Origin: Natrarchaeobaculum sulfurireducens
Lineage (GTDB): Archaea > Halobacteriota > Halobacteria > Halobacteriales > Natrialbaceae
Direction of reading: 5' to 3'
Assembly: GCF_003430825.1 (NCBI RefSeq)
Contig: NZ_CP024047.1
Span: 3,457,805 to 3,521,804 of the forward strand
Length of the DNA stretch: 64,000 nt
Shown: piece after piece, positions 35,528 through 43,709 of the stretch
Layout of the letters: each line of letters starts with the position of its first letter
How positions within the stretch are numbered: position 1 is the stretch's first letter
The notes under the pieces: model-generated
The model's database searches: none
What the model saw: only the letters and a program-made list of their open reading frames with translations
Told to the model about the DNA's origin: nothing
Position numbers and translations under genes: made by a program

Positions 35528-36375
35528 ACCAACATCACCAGCCACTCACCGACTGCAGCCGGAAGGGTAGACAGCCCGAGCAGGTCGTCCGGCGGCGTCG
35601 GCTCCCAGCCGGTGAGCCAGCCCTCAGCGATGTCGCTGCTGATGACTTCGTAGAACAGGTACGCCGTCACGAACGCGATCACGACGAGTCCCGCCGCTTT
35701 GAGCAGGTCCATCCGAACCCAGAGCGCCCAGAGGGTGACGAAGATCGGCGTCGCATACAGCATTCCGATCGTGAACGTGAGGATCATATACAGCACACAG
35801 AGCACACCGGTCACCGCCGGCCCCAGCGGGTCGTCGATGTCGTACGTATACATCGCGGCCGACTCGGTTTCCTCGTCGACCTTCGCTCCTTTCTCCCGTG
35901 CGTCGTCCATCCCGTCGTCGCCGAGGATCTGCTTCGGTTCGGCGACGAACGATTTCGTCGCCTCGCCGACTCGTTCGCGCATGCCAACGGCAGCGACGAG
36001 TAACGCAACACCGACGACGACCCGGTACTGGATCGCACCAGTCTCGAGGTACGTCGTTACGGCACCGTAGGACAGGTAAAGCCCGAGGGCACCTGCCAGC
36101 AGCGGCGCAACGACGGTGAGGTAGTTTCGTGCCAGGATGAGAAACGCCAGCAGCGCCGTCCCACCGGCCATTACCCGTGGGAACTCGGCCGCGACTGGCG
36201 AGAACTCGCGTGCACCCCAGAACATGTAGACGCCGACAACCAGGAACAACAGCAACAGAACGTGTTCCATCGTCGGTCGTTCCCGTAACACGGTTTGGCC
36301 CGCGTCCAAAACCCGTTGTGCAACGGCCCCGATACGTCCCTGAAAATCGTCTACTGCAGATCGTCCATTCCCCAT
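35524..36375 (-). CDS. tripartite tricarboxylate transporter, small membrane subunit (TctB), first copy
   Basis: Like TctB proteins it has four main hydrophobic segments (for example HVLLLLFLVVGVYMFWGA, VMAGGTALLAFLILARNYL, GPAVTGVLCVLYMILTFTIG, AAGLVVIAFVTAYLFYEV), with an insertion between the first and second pairs, 283 residues in all; bacterial TctB is nearer 150-180. The extra part contains an acidic cytoplasmic loop and added helices near 85-120. ATG 36375 is chosen; a TTG two codons upstream is possible. Its stop overlaps the tctA start. A 185-nt gap separates it from tctC. Confidence 0.85.
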   Translation of the reverse strand: MGNGRSAVDDFQGRIGAVAQRVLDAGQTVLRERPTMEHVLLLLFLVVGVYMFWGAREFSPVAAEFPRVMAGGTALLAFLILARNYLTVVAPLLAGALGLYLSYGAVTTYLETGAIQYRVVVGVALLVAAVGMRERVGEATKSFVAEPKQILGDDGMDDAREKGAKVDEETESAAMYTYDIDDPLGPAVTGVLCVLYMILTFTIGMLYATPIFVTLWALWVRMDLLKAAGLVVIAFVTAYLFYEVISSDIAEGWLTGWEPTPPDDLLGLSTLPAAVGEWLVMLV

Positions 36376-36560
36376 TGTCAATCACGTCTCAAGATAGTCT
36401 GTGTCGTCTTCGTCCATCCCGATACAGTCCCCTTCACAGAACCGAATCCTCGCGGTGGCCTCCAGACAGCGCTCGCTCGAGCGAACGGCGTCGGACACGC
36501 TCGAGCGGATTCGACGTATGCACGTTTCACGTGGAATCGAAATATGGTGTGGCCAGTCGA

Positions 36561-37619
36561 CTACGACTCTTCTTCGGCCAACTCGTTGAACGCGTCGAAC
36601 CCGCCGATGGCGTCTTCGACCTGCTGTTCTTGCTCCTCGACGATGCCCGTCCAGGCCTCCTCGGCTGCATCCATGTCGCCGTACTCGAGGATGTTGCCCG
36701 TGTCTTCGGCCCACTCCTGGGCGCTATCGCTGTTGACGCCGACTTCGACCGCCTCTGAGATGATCTGCCGTTCTTCTTCCGGCGTGCCAGCCGGGGCGAG
36801 TTGGGTCTGGGTGAACTCTACGAGCCACGCCATACTGTCGCCGTAGTTCGTGATCATATCGAGGTCCTCCCCCATCTCCGTCGCGTCGACCTCGATGTCC
36901 ATCAGGTTCACGACGGTGTAGGCCTCGCCGCTCTCTTCGGCACCGATCGCGGAGGTGTTCGTCGCGAACCCGGCAGCGACCTCGCCGGACTGGACCGCCT
37001 CGCTGGTCGGTCCGCCACCGTCGTACGGGACGGAGTTGTCGTACTCGAGGCCGTAGTCGTCTCGTAAGAGAAGCGTCGCGAGGTGGCTGTCGCTTCCTGC
37101 ACCCTGGTACCCGAAGCCGGAGATGTCCCCGTCCGCGTACGCGTCGCGAAGCGCACCGTAGTCTTCGATACCGTACTCCTCGCCGAGGTCGCGGTTGACG
37201 ATGAGCGTGTAGCCGAACGTGCCAGCGTAGCTAATCGGCTCGAAGTCCTCCTCGATGTGGAAACTATCCTCGAGCCCCTCGGCCGCCCAGGTGAAGTGTG
37301 CGCCGGCCGAGTTGACCGTTCCGAACGTATAGCCGTCGGGGTCTTGGGTCGACAGCCACTCGGTCCCGACCATACTGCCAGCGCCCGGACGGTTGTCCAC
37401 GTCGACTGATTGGTCGAGCGGCCCTTCCATCCCCGGAAGAATCTGTCGAGCGTACGTGTCGGTCCCACCGCCTTCCGACCACGGAATCATCCACGTCAGC
37501 GAGTCAGTCGGGAACCCGTCTCCGTTTCCGCTACCGTTGTCATCGTCGTCACCGAGGCAGCCGGCCAGACCGACTGCACCAAGTGCACCCATTGACGAAA
37601 CGAAGTGTCGTCGTTTCAT
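36561..37619 (-). CDS. tripartite tricarboxylate transporter binding protein (TctC/Bug family), first copy
   Basis: A Tat lipoprotein: MKRRHFVSSMGALGAVGLAGC supplies twin arginines and the lipobox in its first 21 residues, then an acidic Gly/Asn linker. The mature domain begins with the TctC motif (MIPWSEGGGTDTYAR), followed by DNRPGAGSMVGTEWL, both part of the ligand-binding loops. It would deliver a carboxylate-type ligand to TctAB at the cell surface. Ligand class cannot be read from sequence. It is the promoter-proximal gene, transcribed from the 182-nt spacer shared with the divergent M20 gene. Confidence 0.9.
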   Translation of the reverse strand: MKRRHFVSSMGALGAVGLAGCLGDDDDNGSGNGDGFPTDSLTWMIPWSEGGGTDTYARQILPGMEGPLDQSVDVDNRPGAGSMVGTEWLSTQDPDGYTFGTVNSAGAHFTWAAEGLEDSFHIEEDFEPISYAGTFGYTLIVNRDLGEEYGIEDYGALRDAYADGDISGFGYQGAGSDSHLATLLLRDDYGLEYDNSVPYDGGGPTSEAVQSGEVAAGFATNTSAIGAEESGEAYTVVNLMDIEVDATEMGEDLDMITNYGDSMAWLVEFTQTQLAPAGTPEEERQIISEAVEVGVNSDSAQEWAEDTGNILEYGDMDAAEEAWTGIVEEQEQQVEDAIGGFDAFNELAEEES

Positions 37620-37801
37620 GCTACCAGATCACATGAACCATTATCTTATAATGCTTTCGAGCAAAACATGGACAGAACTAGAACATCCTATGCGTAGATA
37701 ATACATACTCGGTTGACACTCCTCGGCTACTCTCGTGGCAGGTCTGATAAGTATCCGACAGTATAGTGTACGTATATCACAGCGAGACCGAATGTACTCG
37801 C
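37620..37801. promoter_or_regulatory. divergent promoter region tctC / M20 deacylase
   Basis: This AT-richer spacer (TTATCTTATAATGC near 37641, TAGATAATACATACTC near 37697, GACAGTATAGTGTACGTATATCA near 37757, the last in part) lies between two genes reading away from each other. TATA-like elements are found on both sides at about 25-35 nt from each start. Sharing one control region suggests that uptake and hydrolysis are co-regulated; no clear operator palindrome is visible. Confidence 0.5.
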
Positions 37802-39106
37802 ATGGACCACCGGAACGCGAAAGCGCGAGTAAAAGAGACGATCGTAGCACGCGACGACGACCTCCTTGAGACGCTCGAGCGCCTCGTTTCCGCGAAGTCA
37901 GTGACCGGAAACGAACGCTGTGGTCAGCAGGTGATGCTCGAGGAATTCGAGCGACTGGGACTCGAGGTTGACACCTGGGAACCCGAGGCCGACGCGCTCG
38001 AGGATCACCCTGGCTACTTTCGTACTTCATCGTACGAGGACTGCGGGTACGAGGGACGTGAAAACGCCGTCGCGACGGTTCCCGGCACCGGTGACGGGCC
38101 GACGCTCGCGCTGTCGGGACATATCGACGTCGTTCCTGCAGACCCGGAGTCGGCCTGGGAATCCGATCCGTGGACGCTGCGACGTGAGGGTGATCGGGTG
38201 TACGGTCGCGGTGCGTCGGATATGAAAGGTGGACTCGCCGCGATGCTTCTCGCCGTGACGGTGCTGGCTGAGGAAGGAATCGACCTCGCAGGCGACCTCT
38301 ACGTCCAGAGCACGATCGAAGAGGAAGACGGCGGTGTCGGCGGCCTCCTCTCGGTGCTCGAACGCGGTTACGTGCCGGACGCGGCGATTATCCCCGAGCC
38401 GTTCGGCCTGCCGAACGTCGGCATCGCGAGCGCCGGCGTGATGTTCTTCGACGTGACCGTCCCGGGAAAGAAAGCTCACGCGGCGTGGGGCCACCAGGGC
38501 GTCAGTGCGTTCGATAAGGCCTGTCACGTTCGTAGCGCGCTGAACGCGCTCAACGACGAGCGACAGACCAGTATCGACTTCCCGCCCGCCTATGGCGCGG
38601 ATCCCTCCCTGGAAGGACACGTAACGAACATCAACGTCGGCGTCGTCGAAGGCGGCGACTGGCCCGCGTCGGTCCCCGCGGAAGTGACCATGCACGGGCG
38701 CGTCGGCTGGCCACCGGGCGAGAGCCGCGCCGAGGTGCGCGAGGCGATCGAGGAGGCGATCGAGGCCGCTGCGAGCGAGGACGAGTGGCTCGCCCAGCAC
38801 CCACCGACCGTCGAGTGGACCGGCTGGAACGCCGCCCCACACGAGGTCCCACGGGACGCCGAGATCGTCGAGATCGTCAAGAGAAACGCCGAGTCGACCA
38901 CCGGCGAGGACGGGACGTTCGTCGGCGGTAACGCCGCGCTCGACGAGCGGTTCTACCAGCGATACTACGACGTCCCCGTCGTCACAGCCGGCCCGTACGG
39001 TCCGAACCTCCACGGCGTCGACGAGTACACGACGGTCACGTCGTTGCTCGAGACCGCCCAGACGCTGGCCGTCTCAGCGATCGACTACTGCGGACTCGCC
39101 GAATAG
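37802..39106 (+). CDS. M20 family deacylase (ArgE/DapE-like), second paralogue
   Basis: 434 residues with the full M20 set: LVSAKSVTGNERC, GHIDVVPADPESAW (metal His near 113), GRGASDMKGGLAAML (bridging Asp near 145), EEEDGGVGGLL (catalytic Glu near 180), and IIPEPFGLPNVGIAS. The C-terminus GPYGPNLHGVDEYT contains the distal metal His. It probably removes an acyl or amide group from an imported amino-acid derivative. ATG 37802 is preferred; an upstream GTG at 37766 is possible but overlaps the TATA-like sequence. Divergent from the first tct operon. Confidence 0.87.
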   Translation: MDHRNAKARVKETIVARDDDLLETLERLVSAKSVTGNERCGQQVMLEEFERLGLEVDTWEPEADALEDHPGYFRTSSYEDCGYEGRENAVATVPGTGDGPTLALSGHIDVVPADPESAWESDPWTLRREGDRVYGRGASDMKGGLAAMLLAVTVLAEEGIDLAGDLYVQSTIEEEDGGVGGLLSVLERGYVPDAAIIPEPFGLPNVGIASAGVMFFDVTVPGKKAHAAWGHQGVSAFDKACHVRSALNALNDERQTSIDFPPAYGADPSLEGHVTNINVGVVEGGDWPASVPAEVTMHGRVGWPPGESRAEVREAIEEAIEAAASEDEWLAQHPPTVEWTGWNAAPHEVPRDAEIVEIVKRNAESTTGEDGTFVGGNAALDERFYQRYYDVPVVTAGPYGPNLHGVDEYTTVTSLLETAQTLAVSAIDYCGLAE

Positions 39107-39183
39107 CGTGTGACGGCTCCCGTGCCGGCTACGGCCGGCCCAGCACACGGGGTACCCGGACGGAAACCAGCGAACGCCTTCGC

Positions 39184-39963
39184 TCAGTCCTCGATGTGGT
39201 CCTCGAGAAAGCCGAGTAGCTGATCGTTGACCGCGCGTGAGCGCTCGATGAACGCGAGGTGACCTGCACCCTCGAGCGAAACGAACTCGCCACGGGGAAG
39301 CCCACGTGCGAGGTCCCGACCGGCATCGACCGGGACGAGTTCGTCTGCCGTGCCGTGGACAACCTGGGTCGGTTGTGTCACCTCGACCAGCCAGTCGCGC
39401 GCGTCGAAACCCTCGAGTGCGGCGACCTGTGCCCCCCAGCCGTCACGGTCGGCGTCGCCGTCGGCTCGCCACTCGACGATTCCGTCGAGGACGTCAGGCT
39501 GTGTCTCGCAAAATTCCGCGGAGAACGCCGCCTCGAGTGACGACTCGAGGGCCTGCCGATCGTCGGGTGGAGCGAACAGCGCTTCGAGGCCGAAGGCGTC
39601 GGCGCGGGCGGCGGTTCCGAACAGCGAAAGTGTCTCGACGCGGGTCGTCGACCGGGCCGCCTCGAGGGCGACTGCACCGCCGAGGCCACAGCCGACGACG
39701 TGGGCGCGCCGGTGGCCGCAGTCGGCGAGGACGGCCTCGAGATCGGCAACGAGCGTCTCGAGGCTGTAGGGGCCGGACGGGGCGTCAGAGCGACCGGTCC
39801 CCCGGAGGTCCCAGACGATGGCCTCGAACGGGCCGGCGACGGCCGCGTGTTGCCACCCCCAGAGCCAGCCCCCGAGGCCAGCATCGGAGACGAAGACGAC
39901 CGGGTCGCCGTCACCGTCGCGCTCGTAGTACAGCGACACCTGGCCGTTCGACGCGGTTGGCAT
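39184..39963 (-). CDS. alpha/beta hydrolase with a cysteine at the nucleophile elbow
   Basis: A 259-residue alpha/beta hydrolase of the epoxide hydrolase/enol-lactonase type: VVFVSDAGLGGWLWGWQHA in place of HGxG, IVWDLRGTGRSDAP, then the elbow VVGCGLGGAVALEAA where the usual serine is Cys (codon TGT on the minus strand). The acid is in VVHGTADELVPVDAG and the base in EGAGHLAFIERS. A Cys nucleophile recalls dienelactone hydrolase, suggesting lactone or thioester substrates. ATG 39963 is chosen (MPTASNGQVSLYYE). It lies between the two tct systems, pointing the same way as both. Confidence 0.85.
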   Translation of the reverse strand: MPTASNGQVSLYYERDGDGDPVVFVSDAGLGGWLWGWQHAAVAGPFEAIVWDLRGTGRSDAPSGPYSLETLVADLEAVLADCGHRRAHVVGCGLGGAVALEAARSTTRVETLSLFGTAARADAFGLEALFAPPDDRQALESSLEAAFSAEFCETQPDVLDGIVEWRADGDADRDGWGAQVAALEGFDARDWLVEVTQPTQVVHGTADELVPVDAGRDLARGLPRGEFVSLEGAGHLAFIERSRAVNDQLLGFLEDHIED

Positions 39964-40035
39964 GCTCGCCGATAGGAACTGGAGCAAGGCGACGGTTTCG
40001 GTTCGGTCGAAAACAAACAGGCTCGAGCGAGACGG

Positions 40036-41631
40036 TCAGTCCGCGTTCGAGGCCCTCCGTTTCCCGTCGAACCAGCGCTTGATGAACGGCCCAAAGAGGA
40101 TGACGAAGATCAACAGCGTCAGGACCGCTGCGAGCGGGCGCTGCGTGGGGTCAACGAAGATCGAGTACGACCCGATGACGGGGAAGTCGTCGTTTCCAAG
40201 CAACAGCCCGCGCCAGAAGTTGTCTTCGGCGATACTGCCGAGGACGACCCCGAGGACGAACGCGATCACCGAGTAGTTGTGCCTGACCATGTAGAAGCCC
40301 ACGATGCCGAAGACGACGAGCGTGAGCAGATCGACCAGATAGTAATCGAGCACGTACGTCCCGAGGAACGAGAGGACGATCACGAACGGGATAATGTAGT
40401 TCGTATCGATTCTGGTGAGGATGCCGAGTCGGGTCACCATCGAGAGGCCGAACAGCAAGATGATGAGATTTCCGACGAGCAACGCGAGCAACATGACGTA
40501 GGTCGTCAGCAACTCGCCGCCGGCGTCGAACATCGAGCGACCGGGGGTCAGCCCGTGCATGAGGAGTCCGCCAATGAGGATCGCCGTCGAGGAACTGCCG
40601 GGAATGCCGAAGGCGATCGCTGGGATAATCGATCCGGCGACGGTCCCGTTGTTCGACGCCTCGGAAGCGACGACGCCGGCTGCGTTCCCCTGGCCGAACG
40701 AGCCGGGATCATCGGAACTACGGACGGCTTCCGAGTACGCGATGAAGTTCGAGACGGTCGCGCCCGCGCCGGGGACGGCCCCGACGAACATCCCGATGAA
40801 GCCGGATTTTATCATCGTCACTGGGCGGGCGAACGTCTCTTTGATGCCATCGACGACGCCGCCACCGATCTCGATGTCGGTCTGGGCGATGGAGCCTTGC
40901 TGGCCGGCCAGTTTCATCATCTCCGCGATTGCGAAGAGACCGATCAACACGGCGACAAAGCTGATCCCGTCGATCAGCTCGAATCGAAGGCTTTCCGGCC
41001 CGAAGACGTACCGGCGTTCACCCGTCATCTGGGCCGTGCCGACGGTCGTCACGAGCAAGCCAGCCGCCCCGGCGAGCAGTCCCTTCGCCATCGATCCTTT
41101 CGTGACGACGACGATCATCGCCAATCCGAGCACCGCGACGAGGAAATACTCGGCCGTCCCCACCCGCAGGATCAACGCGATCAGCGCGGGCGAGAAGATG
41201 ATCAGTGCCGCGATGGTGAACAGCCCTGCGATGGCGGATGCGGTCGCCGAGATAGACAGCGCCGTCGCGGCGCGTCCCTGTTTCGACATGGGGTAGCCGT
41301 CGAACGTCGTCGCAGCGGACGACGAAACGCCCGGAGCGTTAATCAACACCGCCGTGATCGAGCCACCATACATCGCGCCGCTGTAGACACTGATCAACAG
41401 GATGATGCCGTTCGAGGGCTCCATCGGTGCCGTAAGCGGCAGGATAATCGCCATCCCAAGCGGCGGGCCAAGGCCGGGCAATGCACCGACGACGATTCCC
41501 AACAGGATTCCGGCGAAGATCAACCCGAGCGTCCCCGGCTCGAGCAGTTGCTCGAGGGCCCCGAAAAACACGTCGACGTTCGAGACGTCGAGCGGGGTCA
41601 CGGCGAGCGCCGCCGAAACGACGTCGATCAT
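40036..41631 (-). CDS. tripartite tricarboxylate transporter, large membrane subunit (TctA), second copy
   Basis: 531 residues, strongly similar by eye to the copy at 34.0-35.5 kb: GALPGLGPPLGMAIILPLTAP, NAPGVSSSAATTFDGYPMSK, GAVPGAGATVSNFIAYSEA and FGIPGSSSTAILIGGLLMHG all match with a few substitutions. This indicates a duplication of the whole transporter. The N-terminus is longer (MIDVVSAALAVTPLD). ATG 41631 overlaps the tctB stop by four bases, fixing the start and indicating coupled translation. Confidence 0.93.
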   Translation of the reverse strand: MIDVVSAALAVTPLDVSNVDVFFGALEQLLEPGTLGLIFAGILLGIVVGALPGLGPPLGMAIILPLTAPMEPSNGIILLISVYSGAMYGGSITAVLINAPGVSSSAATTFDGYPMSKQGRAATALSISATASAIAGLFTIAALIIFSPALIALILRVGTAEYFLVAVLGLAMIVVVTKGSMAKGLLAGAAGLLVTTVGTAQMTGERRYVFGPESLRFELIDGISFVAVLIGLFAIAEMMKLAGQQGSIAQTDIEIGGGVVDGIKETFARPVTMIKSGFIGMFVGAVPGAGATVSNFIAYSEAVRSSDDPGSFGQGNAAGVVASEASNNGTVAGSIIPAIAFGIPGSSSTAILIGGLLMHGLTPGRSMFDAGGELLTTYVMLLALLVGNLIILLFGLSMVTRLGILTRIDTNYIIPFVIVLSFLGTYVLDYYLVDLLTLVVFGIVGFYMVRHNYSVIAFVLGVVLGSIAEDNFWRGLLLGNDDFPVIGSYSIFVDPTQRPLAAVLTLLIFVILFGPFIKRWFDGKRRASNAD

Positions 41632-42353
41632 AGTCCCCCCAGTGGTAAGACGATCTCCCAGCCAGTCCAGATGCCTTCGCTAATACTTCGCGGTGCCACC
41701 CACTCGAACCCGAGTGCAATGACGAACGCGAGCGCCGATAGCGCGACGATCTCGAGGATCGAGCCGAGTTTCGCACGCATGTCCGCTCCGAGCGGTCGGT
41801 TCGCCCAGAGGAGATATGCTGCGACGAACAACGGCGTCGAGTAGATCAGCCCGATCACCAGTGCGAGGACGAGATAGCCCACGCTCAATAGCGCAACGAC
41901 GGCCGGGCCGACCCAGTCGTCGACGTCGTAGACGTACGCGCCGGTGAGTTCGTCCTCTTCGCCGTCAGTTGCGTTTTCTGAAGGCGATTCCTCAGCATCG
42001 TCTCCGGATTCCGTCTCGTCGGCGTCACCGTACTCCTCGCTGAGATCGGTGTCAGAGCCGATCTGAAACGGTTCCGCAACGAACGACCGGATCGGCCCCG
42101 GCAAGTAGTTTCGCAGCAATAGCAGTACCGACAGGACGACGACGATCGCCGAAAGGATCTGTGGGAACAGTCGTGCTTCGTGGCTGTACCCGTCGGCCCC
42201 GACGAACATCACGGCTCCAAACGCGAAAAACAAGACCAACAGGGCGTGCTCAGACGTCGGCTTCTCCCCCAGTAGTCGAGAGAGTCCCCCCTGGACGCGC
42301 CCGAGTGGGCCGTCGCTAGCGTCTCCCGTCTCGGATAACTCATTCTTACTCAT
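41628..42353 (-). CDS. tripartite tricarboxylate transporter, small membrane subunit (TctB), second copy
   Basis: 241 residues with four hydrophobic segments (ALLVLFFAFGAVMFVGADG, ILSAIVVVLSVLLLLRNYL, VVALLSVGYLVLALVIGLIY, ALSALAFVIALGFEWV) and, between the second and third, a very acidic cytoplasmic loop rich in Glu/Asp/Ser (about residues 95-135). The end, GIWTGWEIVLPL, corresponds to the WLTGWEP end of the first copy. Shares the gene order and overlap of the first operon. Confidence 0.85.
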   Translation of the reverse strand: MSKNELSETGDASDGPLGRVQGGLSRLLGEKPTSEHALLVLFFAFGAVMFVGADGYSHEARLFPQILSAIVVVLSVLLLLRNYLPGPIRSFVAEPFQIGSDTDLSEEYGDADETESGDDAEESPSENATDGEEDELTGAYVYDVDDWVGPAVVALLSVGYLVLALVIGLIYSTPLFVAAYLLWANRPLGADMRAKLGSILEIVALSALAFVIALGFEWVAPRSISEGIWTGWEIVLPLGGL

Positions 42354-42380
42354 CGTTCAAAGATAGAAGGAACGGATCGT

Positions 42381-43403
42381 CTAGATCTGTTCTCGGTAGG
42401 CGTCGACGTCGATGTTGTCTTCGATACCGGCAACGGCGTCTTCGAGGACGTCCTGGGACTCCTCGCGGTCCAGGTAGTAGAGGTCGTTCGCAGTGTCCTC
42501 GGCCCACTCCTGTGCTTCGTCGGAGGTAACACCGGCTTCGACGGCCTCCGAGAGGACGTCGAGGTACTCCTCGGGCGTCCCCGGCGGCGCGACCTCGAGC
42601 AGCGTGAAATTCGCGATGAAGTCCATGTTCGGACCGTCGTAGTTGGCGATCGTGTCGAGGTCTTCATCGTACGGCAGTTCCTCGCTCGAGACGCTGAACA
42701 CGAGGTGGGAGTCGCCGTCTTCGTCCGCGCCCTGGCCGGTCGTATTCGTCACGACACCGGCAGGGACCTCGTTCGAGTCTACGGCTTCGCGGGTCGGGCC
42801 ACCGCCGTCGTACGGCACCTTGTCCTCCCAGCCGAAGTCGTACTCGTCGCGAAGCAGCTCGACGATGATGTCGCTTGCGTCACCGATACCCTGGTAGCCG
42901 ACCTGAGTGAACTCGCCGTCGTTGTACGCATTACGAAGGTCCTCGAAGTCTTCGATGTGGTCGTACTCGCTGTTGACGATGAACGTGTAGTAGAACGACC
43001 CGATCGCGCCGATCGGTTCGAATTCGGTGACGTCCCACTCGGGTTCGTCGAGGAGCCAGGCCAGCGTCGACGACGGTGGCGTCGCCGTCCCCATGTGGTA
43101 CCCGTCGGTTGGCTGATCGTACAGCTCACTGAGTCCGGTCAGACTGCTCGCCCCCGCTACGTTCTCGATCTGAACGGTCTCGTCGAGGAACTCCTCCATC
43201 CCACCCTGCGTCTGACGCGAGAAGACGTCTGTCCCGCCACCCTCAGACCACGGGATGAGTTTGTTGATCGGTTGTGTCGGGAACTCCTCGGCATCGTCAC
43301 CGTTGGCGGCACCGTTGCTACCATCGTCGATACAACCCGCGAGTCCAGCAACCATACCCACCGACACGGCACTGCTACCCTTCAGAAACGTACGTCGTTT
43401 CAT
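42381..43403 (-). CDS. tripartite tricarboxylate transporter binding protein (TctC/Bug family), second copy
   Basis: 340 residues: Tat signal MKRRTFLKGSSAV leading to the lipobox LAGC, acidic linker, then LIPWSEGGGTDVFSR and IENVAGASSLTGLSELYD as the ligand loops. The first loop is nearly the same as in the first TctC, but the second is quite different (DNRPGAGSMVG there), so the two systems probably bind different carboxylates. It heads the second tct operon, 27 nt before tctB. Confidence 0.9.
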   Translation of the reverse strand: MKRRTFLKGSSAVSVGMVAGLAGCIDDGSNGAANGDDAEEFPTQPINKLIPWSEGGGTDVFSRQTQGGMEEFLDETVQIENVAGASSLTGLSELYDQPTDGYHMGTATPPSSTLAWLLDEPEWDVTEFEPIGAIGSFYYTFIVNSEYDHIEDFEDLRNAYNDGEFTQVGYQGIGDASDIIVELLRDEYDFGWEDKVPYDGGGPTREAVDSNEVPAGVVTNTTGQGADEDGDSHLVFSVSSEELPYDEDLDTIANYDGPNMDFIANFTLLEVAPPGTPEEYLDVLSEAVEAGVTSDEAQEWAEDTANDLYYLDREESQDVLEDAVAGIEDNIDVDAYREQI

Positions 43404-43709
43404 CTCTGGTATGCACTGTCTACCAAACCCATATAATACTTTCGCAATGAGAAAATGGCTGATTTGGAGAAAGGTGTATAAACTCCCTCCCGACCAAATA
43501 TTTCTGTTTTACTATAGTAATATAAAATATCATTAGGAAGTTGAAAAATAGGTTTTAAGTACCTGTCAAGCACTGACGAAAAAACTGGAGCGACTCGGCC
43601 GGCGGACGGACCAACAGTCGGTAGTGACGCTTACCACACCTGAACCACGAGGAGTGGCGTGTTCGTGAGTTGCGACGAAAAACGGAGAGAGCTGGTATGC
43701 CCGAGAAAA
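43404..43709. promoter_or_regulatory. AT-rich promoter region upstream of the second tct operon
   Basis: The 306 nt between tctC and the alaS stop contain the most AT-rich run seen in the middle of the window (about 43430-43560, with TATAATACTTTCGC near 43431 and TATAGTAATATAAAAT near 43514). On the minus strand it holds several possible TATA boxes for tctC. There is no gene. The base composition is unlike its surroundings and could also mark a former insertion. Confidence 0.5.

Noticed and set aside
40279..41844. 521-codon open frame on the plus strand
   Set aside because: Antisense to tctA (second copy); extremely rich in Asp/Arg/Glu/His as typical of shadow frames.
43430..43560. insertion-sequence remnant suggested by high A+T
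   Set aside because: No inverted repeats, target duplication or transposase-like frame could be found; an AT-rich promoter explains it.
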